DNA from: Chromera velia
Taxonomy: Eukaryota; Sar; Chromeraceae
Direction of reading: 5' to 3'
Assembly (NCBI GenBank): GCA_018398765.1
Contig: JAHBMJ010005331.1
Span: 1 to 50,702 of the forward strand
Length of the DNA: 50,702 nt
Shown here: piece after piece, positions 1 to 9,318 of the stretch
How the letters are laid out: each line of letters opens with the position of its first letter
Numbering within the stretch: the first letter of the stretch is position 1
Program-made: the position numbers and the translations under genes
Notes under the pieces: generated by a model
The model's input: only the letters and a program-made list of their open reading frames with translations
What the model was told of the DNA's origin: nothing
The model's database searches: none

Positions 1-218
1 CCCAAAAGAACCCTGCGCAATCAAGGATGACTCGATCGGACGGCCACTCACGGATGCTTACTCGCACAGCATTACCTCTGTTGCATGCCACCCCAACGAT
101 CAAAGAAGCAGTTAGTCAGTTTTATGTCAATCTAGATGCACCATGGCCACTCAGCATCTCTTTTTCTTCTCTGTGTCTTTGCAGATGTGTTCGTCTATCC
201 ATCCCTCCCAAGAAGGCC

Positions 219-3200
219 TTACTGGCCTCCACGGAGGCGGGCGTGAAATTCCTCGACCTTGTCGGCGCAGTCGAGCTCTTCCTCCGGGGTCCACTCCTTC
301 TCTGTGTAGCCCTTGTTCTTGACGAGGAACTCCGTCCCCCTTCTCGTGCGCCGCTTGGCATAGATCTTTTCTACTTCGTACTCTCCGAACTCGTCGTTGT
401 CGATGGGGTCTGCCTGTTTCCCGTCCTCTTCCAGCTCGGGCATGAACCAAGAGAGGAGGGCGTCGTTCTCCTTCAGCTCCCTGTGGACGAAGGGCTTGGC
501 GTTGTCACGGTTGATCACACGACGCGTCTGGGCGCCCGGCTGCTTGAGCAGGAGCGTGCGGTTATCTCTGACCTCGAGGACTCTGAAGGGCCCCTCGTAT
601 TTTGTGGTCAGTTTGGCTGCGTAGCCTTTCTTCGTTCGCTTGACTCGTGCCCAGACTTAATCGCCCCTCTTATACATGTAAGGGTTGCAGAACTGCTTGT
701 TGCTGGCATCTTTCAGGACTCGTCTACCTCTCTGCTCGGCCGCTTCCATGTAGATGTCTCGGGCGGTCTTCTTGTTCTCCTCTCGAATTTCAGAGAGGAC
801 CTTGACATAGTCCTGCGGGATGATGTCGGTACTTTCCTGCAGGTCGGTGCTGAGCTTCGTGGGTGTCCTCGGAGGGAACCCAAAGAGGAACTCAAATGGA
901 GAGATCCCGAGCGCTGCATGTCGGGTGGCGTTGTGCAGGAAAGCCGCGACAGGCAGGTAGCGTACCCAGTCCTTCTGGTACTCGGCGATGTATGCGGACA
1001 GTGTCTGCTTGAGCTCTCGATGCATCCTCTCGAGCTTCCCGTTGGCCTTTGGGTTGTACGTGCTTGTACAAACCCTCTCTCTACCGACGAGCTCGCTCAC
1101 TGCGGTGACAATGGGGTCAAGGAAACTCGGCCCCTGGTTGGAGAGGAGGGTCACGGGGGAGCCGAAGATGAAGAAGACATTGTCAAGGAGCGCCCGCGCG
1201 ATCGTTGTTGCCTTCTGATTCGGAACGGCTATGAGGACCACAAACCTGGAGGCGAGGTCCATGACCGAAATGATGACTCGCTTACCCTCCAAGGTAGGCA
1301 GAGGGCCGACGGTGTCGACAGCCATGTGAGTGAGTGGCTCTGTCGACAGCGGGACAATCATGGGATGCTCCTTCTTGAAGGCGTCCTTTCTTTGCTGGCA
1401 CGTCTCGCACGACTTAACGTAGTTCTCGACATCAGCCGTCACGGTAGGCCAGAAGAATTTGACGGTGACCTTGGCCAGCGTGCTTCTGATGCCCCCGTGC
1501 CCAGCGCAGAGATGACCGTGATGGTCAGCGAGGATCTCGGCCCGTAGGGCACGAGGCACCACTGTGAGGGTCCGGAAACCCTTCGTGTGCTTGTTCAGGG
1601 GCGGGAGGAGTCGAACGAGCAGACCTTCATGCAGGGCGTGAGAGGCAGCCATCGAGTAGACCCTCGAAAGCTCGGCTTGGTCGTCTGGTAGGCTGCCATC
1701 CATGAGGAACTGAATGACGGGGTTCAGGGTACTATCCTCCTTCTGCAGCCTCTTGAACTGCTCAATGCTGTAGTTGCCTGTGCACAGAGGGGTAGAGAGA
1801 GAGGGAGAGGGCGGTGTTGCCTTAGGCCCCGACCGCGGCCTTCCGGGTCCCGTCGGTCTCCTCCATCCCTTGGAGGGCTTGGGATCCTTCATAACCTTCT
1901 TCGTGTTGGAGGAGTTCATGCTGTTGTCCTTCCAGGGCCGTCCCCGTTTGCCGGCTGCTACCCGCAGGGGGTGAAGGGACTGCGGCCTTACGGCCCGGTC
2001 CTTGCTGCCCTCGCAGTGAACGGCAGCTTTACCTGGGGAAAGGACGGAAATGATCTCAACCTCCGAATCGGTAGACATGTTTAGCTCGTGCTTCCTGTCG
2101 GACCTGTCGACCTCGACTGCGGCCCCCCCTGTGCTGCATGGAGCTACGACAATCTCGTCCTCCTCGTTGGAGTCCGTATTCCTGTCACGCTTTCTCTTCG
2201 GCGAAGGGACCTTCAGGGACGCGCCCGTCTCCGCAACGGGAGGCCTCGTCATGGAGTCGGCATCGGCATGCTTGGCCCCGGAGCGGTGCTGGACATCGAA
2301 CTCGTAGATCGCGAGCTTCAAAGCCCATCTCATGACCCTAGGTTGACTGTTCTTCTGATCATGAATGTGCTGGAGGGCCTTGTGGTCAGTGATGACGGTG
2401 AACTTCTTCCCATAGAGGTAGGGCTTGAAGGTGTTGACGGCGTAGACCAAGCTGAGCGCTTCTCTCTCTGTGATGCCCCACTTCTCTTCGAGGTCTGTCA
2501 TCATCCTTGAGGCGTAGGCAACGACCCTCTCGTTTCTTTCCTCATCGGTCTGTCCAAGCACCGTCCCGATCGTGTCGTTGCTCGCGTCCGGCTTGACAAC
2601 GAACTCTTTATCAAAGTCGGGGTGGCATAGGACGGGCTCAGATGTCAAGGCCTCCTTCAGCGCCTCGAATGCCCTCCTCTGTGGCTCTTCCCATACGAAG
2701 GGCGTGTGCTTTCTAAGTAAGGAAGTGAGGGGGAAAACGATCTGCGAGAAGCCCTTGATGAAGCGCCTGTAGAAGGAGGCGAGCCCAAGCAGCTGTTTCG
2801 TCTGCTTTTTGTCGGTGGGTGCTGACATGGAGAGGATCGTTTCGACCTTTTTCGGGTTTGGACGGATGCCTGTCGTATCAACAATATGGCCCAGGTAGAA
2901 GAGGGATATCTGTACCCACGAGCACTTCACGAACGACAGCTTGCAACTGGAGGTGCGGAGCTGATCGAGAGTCTTGCGGATGTGGGTCAGGTGTTCCTCA
3001 AACGAGAAACTGGCGACAAGGATGTCGTCGAGATAGACGTTGACGAATAACCCTGTCAGACCTACCAGCATGATGTCCATGGCTCTCTGAAAGATGGAAG
3101 GTGCAGTCGAAATGCCAAAAGGCATCTTGCAGTAGGTGAACTGGCCGTCGGCTATGACAAACGAGAGCCTCTCTTGATGATCCTCTCGCATGCTCACATG

Positions 3201-5267
3201 ATGGAACCCCTGAAAGAGGTCGATCAAGGTGTAGAAACGGCGGCCCTACAGCTTGGCAAGTGCATGATCGATCCGTGGCAGAGGCCATCGGTCCTTGCGG
3301 AGGATCTTGTTCAGCTTGCGGTAGTCGATGCAAATCCTCAGCTTGCCTGTCTTCTTCCGGATGAGGACGAGTGAGAATCCCCAGGGAGATGAGGTAGGCT
3401 TGATGATTCCCCCTTCAAGGAGTTTCTGCAGCCCTTCTCGCAGCTCAGCCCTGAGTGCATGCGGCACTGGGCGGGGGCATTCGTAGATGGGGGTGTCAGT
3501 CTCAACGTTGACCCTCGCTTCTACTCCTTTGATGTTTCCTGGGTTTCGGTCGGTGGGGAAGAGGTCTCGGTACTCCAATAGGAGGTCTTTCAACTCCTTC
3601 TTCTGTTTGGCACTCAGGTGCTCGCAGTCCTCCAATGCCTTGTCGATTTCGGCCTCTGTCTTCTCTTTCTCTTCCTCGGTGAGCTCGTCTGGCCGACCTG
3701 CAGGATTTTGTCCCCCTGTCTCTCCTCCCTTCAACTCCATCTGTCCCAACGCTGACATGCTGGGAGCATGTAACGTCGAGCCCTGGGTCGAGCCCCCCGT
3801 CGCTGCTGCCGATGTTGTTGCTGAGACGAACGGGGGTGGCAACGCCTGCTCCTCAGCCCCTTCGTCCTCTTCCGTGATAACTTCACAGAGCGTGGCGATG
3901 GCAAGCGGTACTCCTCTTAGAATTTGGGCGTAGCGGCCGCTGACGTTGACTACGTTGAGAGTGAGCTCTCTGTCTTCAACGTTTGCTACTGAGTTTCTGA
4001 TGAGAAGGTGTGCTGGCAGGGCATCTGCGATTCGTTCCATGTAGACGGGGGCGCCGTTGGGGAGGGCTGAGGTGCCCGGGAGCTTCACACGAATGTGGGC
4101 ACCTGTGCGAGGGGCAAGGACCTCTCTTACTGCTGTGACAAGTGGGGCGGGAAGGCAGGCAGCGTCTTTCTGAAGTGTGGATAGTGGAAAAAGAGGGATC
4201 TCTTCAGGGTCGAGGCCGAGCTCCCTCGGACGCAAGACCAACTTGGACTCCTGGAAGGACTGGCTTTCAGTATTGCAGGTGAGGAAGTCCATTCCAAGGA
4301 TGGCGGCATGGTTGAGGTTCGAGCAAACAAAAAACGTATGACGCAGTGGCCGTGCGAAGGAGGAAAGGGAGAGGTTGATATAGCCGGTAACGTTGAGTGG
4401 GGAGTTCTCTTCCCCATTAACGTGAACGTCGGTTTGTCGGAAGTGGGTGCGGAGTGAGGGGCGAAGTGAGAGCAGCATCTGAAAAGCTTTTTCGGACAGT
4501 AGGGACACGTCTGCTCCCGAGTCGACGAGGGCGGTCACTGAAAAGCACTTCTCGAGCAGGAGAATGAAACCTTTTCTTTCAGAAAGTGGCTTCAGGGAGA
4601 CATTTGCGACCTTTGGCATACCGAAAGGCCCTCTTTCTCTTCTTTTGGTTGGGGAGTTCTTTACAGCTGGGGGGGTCCTTGTCGTGGAGCGGTTTGGAGG
4701 GGCTTGTGACTGGGTAGGGGCTGGTTGGCATGGCTTTGGCAGAGGTGGAGGTGCTGCGGGCGGTGGGGGTCCTTCAGCTAGTTCTCGAAATGGTAACGGG
4801 AACTCGCTGGTGAGGCACATCTGGAGGGTGGGATGATTGAAGCATTGGAAGCTGTTTGGGACTGCCTGCTCAAGTGGGGTTGCAACGTCAGTACCTGGAG
4901 GCATCCAGTCAAAAGGGTACATATATTTATATGTCGACGGCGGCTCGTAGCTCTCAGCAAGCTGCGGGCTCACCCTTCGGAGGTCATCTCTCCGAAAATG
5001 TTGGCGTTGCTGAGAATCGTCTGGTGGTCGATTTTCTGCTTCTGCTGTAGAGGTTTGATCAGTACGGACGGTGTGGATGGTCTGGAGTCGCCCTAGCTCC
5101 AGACCCTTCAGTTTGACGCCTCCCCTCTGTAGTTGAGGGTCAGACGGACCCTGGGGCCTGGAAACGGCGTTCTTGCTTCGAAGCGTAGGCTGTGAGGCGG
5201 GGGGATGACGCGGGGAGATCCGGGCGGGGAGCCGATAGGAGCTGTGTTTGCCCCCGTTGCATGCCAT
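219..5267 (-). pseudogene. pol: pol polyprotein (PR-RT-RNase H-integrase-chromodomain), two in-frame stops
   Basis: One frame runs from about 5267 to 219, broken by TAG at 3248-3246 and TAA at 659-657. Visible parts, in order: aspartic protease with a DSGAD core (about 4530); reverse transcriptase starting before the TAG, with the YLDD active site near 3040-3020; RNase H with acidic residues in PDAS, ITEREAL and ITDHKAL; integrase with an HHCC zinc motif (about 1530-1390) and a core whose second catalytic Asp is Asn (codon 1139-1137, SNQGPSF instead of SDxGxxF); and a terminal chromodomain (about 387-235) expected to steer integration. The TAG sits between the protease-RT linker and the RT palm, where relatives usually have Gln. 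Pol lies in the -1 frame relative to gag, with an overlap of about 160 bp. Confidence 0.9.
235..387 (-). other. Chromodomain at the C-terminus of the gypsy integrase
   Basis: The minus-strand translation contains YEVEKIYAKR followed by TEFLVKNKGY and EWTPEEEL, the three blocks of a chromodomain. In canonical chromodomains the middle block is LVKWKGY. Here the Trp of the methyl-lysine cage is Asn, so a full three-residue aromatic cage is not present. Chromoviruses use this domain to bias integration toward marked chromatin. The domain lies downstream of the TAA at 659-657, so it would not be made without readthrough. Confidence 0.85.
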
Positions 5268-7216
5268 CCTGAGGCACCTGTTCCCCCATCAGCGTTGCCG
5301 TGTCTAGGCTGGGCGGGTCGATAGATGGGTGACTGTGTTGGTGCAAAGGTCTGTGGGGTGCCACCCATTCCGGGGGCCTCTGGTGTCATGCGGGGCCTGA
5401 ACACCAACCTCTTCGGGCGTCTTAAGAGCGACGCAGGGTTGAAGGTCTGGAAGCCTTGCTGCTGTACCCGCGGGGTGAAAGACTGCAACTGCGTCTGGTA
5501 ATGGTTTCTTTGGACTGTGGGAGGGATGTTGAGAAAGCTGCGAAGACGGTCTATAGAGGCTCTGTTCCGTTCTTGTTCTCTCTGTTGTTGGAGGGGAGGG
5601 GGGTTCTCGCTAGGGTTCTCGAGGTCAGCATAGTTTGGCCGTCAAGTGGAGCTTGAGGCTCCCGTTGGTGGTCGGGGGCACACAACCTTGATGTGTCCAA
5701 CCCCCCCCCAGTTGAAGCAGCGATCGTTGTTGGTTACAGAACATGTTCCTCCAAAGTGAGGGCGTATACCCCCGCATCTCACACAGGATGTCGAGTCTAG
5801 GGGTTCAACCTCAAAAAGTTGTTGGAGGCCCTCTTCAAGGTCTCGGGGAGGCGTAGCAGGTGCATAGAGTGCTGTGGCTGTTGCTTGGGCGACACTGGCC
5901 ACGGTGGGAGGAGTGAAAGCACCAGTGGCGACGGCGTTGGAGCTGTTGGGGGAGTTAGCATGGGCAAGCTTCTCTGCTTCCTTGATAATCTCGTCGAGGA
6001 AGGAGTAGGTTTTTATGGCAAGGATGGTGCGGACAGTCTCATTGAAAATGCCCTTTTTGAATTTCTTGAGGATTTTGGGGTCGTTCCTGCTCACCCGTGC
6101 CTGTCGACACAGGGCCGCCACGCGTTCTGCATACGCACGGATAGTCTCCCCCGCGGGGGCGTCCTGAACGAGGTTGTCCAGAAGGTCCTCTGCCGCGTCC
6201 TTCTCGGCCTTGGTGATGCTGAACTGAGCCTCGAAGCACGCATGGAGGTTCTCGATAGTCTTGAGCGTCTCGACTTTCTCTTCCATCTCTGAGGTCCACC
6301 ATGTGAGGGCTGTGCCCCTCATGGCTTTCCTGAAGTAGTAGACCACGAGGTTCAGATCCCACTTGTGTGCGATACAGTCGGCCTTGAAGGATAGCCAGAA
6401 CTCGTTCGCCTTGCTGCGCTCCCCTGAGAAGGTGAGTGTGTCGGCCTTCACGGTGGGGTTGGGGAGGTTGAGCTTGGTGATGCCGACGTTGTCTATCCAG
6501 CCTCTCTTCGGTGCAGGCTCTGACGTGTGGTCAACCTCCTGTGGGGCGTTGTCGGTGGGCGGCTTGGGGATCTTGTGGGACTGGGCGATGGCCTCGGGCG
6601 GAGGTGGCATCGGCTCGTCCTCATCGTTCTCGTCTTTGGTGTTGTTGGCAGTCACTGTGAGGGACGGTGCCGTGCATGTTGTCAGCGACTGGCGCTGTTT
6701 TGCGGGGCGTAGAAGGACAGCCTTGCCGTTCTTCGCAACGCTGAGGTAGATGGTCTCCTTGGTCTCGGGATCGAAGTATGCATGGAGTCCGCCGCCCGTA
6801 TAGAGACCACCGCCTGCAGTAAAGAGAGAGAGAAGGAAGTCTCACACACAGGCACACAGGGGGGAGGGAGGGAAGAGACACGCGAGATCTTCAGCAGTGC
6901 AACGACAGAGTACATCAGCTGTACCTCTCTGCTGCGCTGCTGTTGACTTACCCTCCGAGGAGGTGGTCTTCTCGGTGACTCCTCCAGGGAGGGCGGTGGT
7001 CTCTTCAACCCCCATGGCCTCATCGGCAGCGAGCTGCTTCGCAACCGCAGCATCCTCCTCTTTTTGTTGTTTCTGTTTTTGGCGAGCCTCTGTCAGGCGT
7101 TTTTGTTCCTGTCTGGCCTTCTGGGTGAGTTGCTTCTTGGTCAGGGCCTTTTTAGGCTTCGGGTCTTTTAGGTTCTGGTTCTGATCATACTCTGTGCGAT
7201 GGGTGTTGACAACCAT
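5108..7216 (-). pseudogene. gag: gag polyprotein gene of the gypsy element, with one intron and an in-frame TGA
   Basis: Gag is the structural protein that packages element RNA. Translation starts at the ATG at 7216 with a Lys/Gln-rich, probably coiled-coil head. Exon 1 (7216-6952) ends at a GTAAGT donor. Exon 2 starts at 6813 after a pyrimidine tract and CAG, and the join restores one frame through the capsid-like region (about 6450-6000) to a TGA at 5644-5642. Two zinc-knuckle-like motifs lie near the end. One has an extra residue in its spacing, and the other reads CFNWGGVGHIKVVC with Trp where the second Cys is expected. After the TGA the same frame stays open to 5108 with Gln/Pro-rich sequence and overlaps the pol frame, so the TGA is probably a premature stop. 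To the TGA the spliced product is 478 residues. Confidence 0.8.
6814..6951 (-). other. Spliceosomal-type intron inside gag
   Basis: On the minus strand the donor is GTAAGT (6951-6946). The acceptor is CAG (6816-6814) preceded by a CTCTCTCTCTTTACTG tract. Removing it joins exon 1 (ending in one base of a codon) to exon 2 (starting with the other two) without a frame break. Read unspliced, exon 1 reaches a stop inside this interval. The sites are strong by general eukaryotic standards, but no transcript evidence is available. Confidence 0.7.
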
Positions 7217-9318
7217 GATCTTGTTTGGGCCAAAAACTTCAAAAGAGAGAATTCTAAGAGTCAGAGAAGCTGTTGATACTCTCCTACTTCACTTTGGCTG
7301 TGTGGCTATGATGAAGAAAGAACGTTTCAGAGGGACTGAGCTCCTCAGGCTATAGGTTCACGTGAGTGGCGCTCGTGTTCTTAACTCTCGCTGGTGTCAA
7401 CACTTGCTAATTCCGGTTTGGAATCGGCAGGACTGAGCTAGGGAACCTTAAGAACGTGATAGAAAGCACTTGAGGTTCGTAGAAGGAGTTCTGAAGGCTT
7501 TGGATTCTAATAGACGGATGTGTATGTTCAGACTAGTTCGATCCTGGCTGCACAACGTTTCGACTCAGAGATAAATCTTAAGATGTCTTCGCGCGTGCAT
7601 GCATGCAAATTCGATCGACCGGTGATGAGTAGCGTGCGTGTCTCAGGGCCCCGCAAAGTTGGGCATGTTTGGTCCGGGAAAGCAGAATGTCTTTATCGCT
7701 TTCACAGAATGACTTTGTGGGGCCAGGTGCAATTCTGCCTTTTAGGACATCCTTTTCTTGAATCTTTAATGGCTTATATCTCCTGAACGGTAACGATGCA
7801 AGGGGTGATTCAATAACATGTTCGGCCGTCTCCATCATCTCCACAACTTTCGAATCGGGTCATAACTGCCTTCCGGGACCGCCTCTCAAAAGGCCCCGGC
7901 TCTTTCAATTCTTTCTTTTCTGTAGAGGGCCTCTCTCTCTCTGTCTAGCTGCCGGGGTCCTTAGGCCATACGTCCAATCCCAGCCTCGTGGCACGGGATG
8001 GCCGGCCCTTGGCCCGAAGCGTATGAGTACGACTCTGCAGCCCTATTGGAGCCCTAGTCTGGAGGTACTTTTCTGAACCATATCCGGGGGGGGGGTCCCG
8101 GACCGGGGGGGCTTGAGGGGTGCATAGGGGGGAAGGGGGGGGTGGCTACGTAGTTGGTACTGGTAGGTGGAGTTTGTTGCTGCACTGGGCTGCTCGCTGA
8201 AGAGCTGGTGCGGCTGTGAAGTTGTAGCTTCCTCAGGTGGTAGGCTCCTTCAGAATTGAAGTGGTTTAGTACAACTAAATACGGCTAAATATCAGTGTGC
8301 AACGCATGCAGAGAAAGCAAGAGAAGAGAAAACGGATAGTAAGATGGAATGCTTTACCCGGGATTCGAAGCAAGAGGGCATACGATGCATGCAAGTTGCG
8401 GTGACTTTCGGCAAGAATCCAGCACAACTTCCGAGGTAGTTCTCCTGCTTTTTTCGGGTTACAATTCCCACAACCACAACCACACTACGTCTTTGTCTCT
8501 CTCTCCATACATTGATAAACTCTCCCGGCTGGATTTCCAGGGAAGGGCTGTTCAGGTGAAGTGAGGCAAGACGAGGAACGCCAAGTGGTTACTGCCTATC
8601 AGTTTGTGGCCAGCTGGCCTGTGGTCAAGTCTATCGCTTTCTTTCAAATCTGTTTGTTCCTCCTGCAGCAGTCAGGTGTGAGTGTCTGCAAGCAGGTAGG
8701 AAGTGCTTGTGGAGTGAGGCGTTTTCTTGCCCAGAAGTACAGAAGCAGGGTAGTCAGAGCAGAGTCTCTTCTCTCAGTTGCGTTGATTAGATACTAAGAG
8801 TCTTTGGACTTATGTGAGGTAGAGAGGGGAGAGTCTGCAATGTGAAGGCTTCACTTTCGCTCGCTGGTGAAAGAAGTTCGAGGTGCAAAAAATAACACAG
8901 CTGTCACACGATTGGCGAGCATGCACTACCGCATATCGATTTCCTCCATACATTCACTTATTTGGACAGGGTGTGATATAGAAGGGTGGGTGCTAAAGGA
9001 CTGGAGATGGTGGAAGGATGAGCTATGTTCGGCTGTGAGGGTCGGTGGTGCAGGTCAGATTTTGGAATTTTATCCGCGATCGGCCAGGGGGGTTCAAGCA
9101 GCGGGGGGGAGCCATGTGAGGGTGAGGGGGCGCGCACGCAGGGCTGCCATATGGGAGTGTGTGTAGAAAGGAGGTGCTGGCGGTCCGTTTGGGAGTGATA
9201 GAGAGTTGTTGAAGTGTGGAGGCAGGCGTCATAGCTCAAAGTCCAGGGGTTCTGTATCGCTGCGCTGTGGTAGGATCATTTGAGAGCCCTCTTATCCTTC
9301 TAGGGCTTCCGTTTGCTC
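7217..9318. other. Flank of the gypsy element: candidate 5' LTR/leader and G-run cluster; no gene seen
   Basis: No supported reading frame is present. Because the gypsy element runs leftward, its 5' LTR and primer-binding site should lie just above 7216. No clear tRNA-complementary primer site was recognised, and LTR ends cannot be fixed without the other copy. A run-rich G segment at 8086-8142 (runs of 10, 7, 4, 6 and 8 G) stands out. The remainder is unremarkable mixed sequence. Confidence 0.5.

Larger units (their letters stand above)
1..7216 (-). mobile_element. Ty3/gypsy LTR retrotransposon with chromodomain, decayed; 3' end cut by the window edge
   Basis: The minus strand reads in order gag (from 7216), protease, reverse transcriptase, RNase H, integrase and a C-terminal chromodomain (ending at 219), the order of Ty3/gypsy elements. 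A purine-rich stretch on the minus strand near 171-154 is followed by a TG at about 152, so a polypurine tract and the start of a 3' LTR are plausible there. The rest of that LTR would lie outside the window. I could not match bases 1-150 to the flank above 7216, so no LTR pair is claimed. Three in-frame stops (5644-5642, 3248-3246, 659-657) and an altered integrase active site indicate a non-autonomous or dead copy. Confidence 0.93.

Noticed and set aside
1..151. Matching the left edge to 7217-9318 as an LTR pair
   Set aside because: A 3' LTR start is plausible at about 152, but I found no corresponding sequence in the 5' flank by eye.
27..1547. Long plus-strand open frame of about 500 codons
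   Set aside because: It is antisense to gypsy integrase/chromodomain coding sequence, which has clear motifs on the minus strand. The plus product has no domain.
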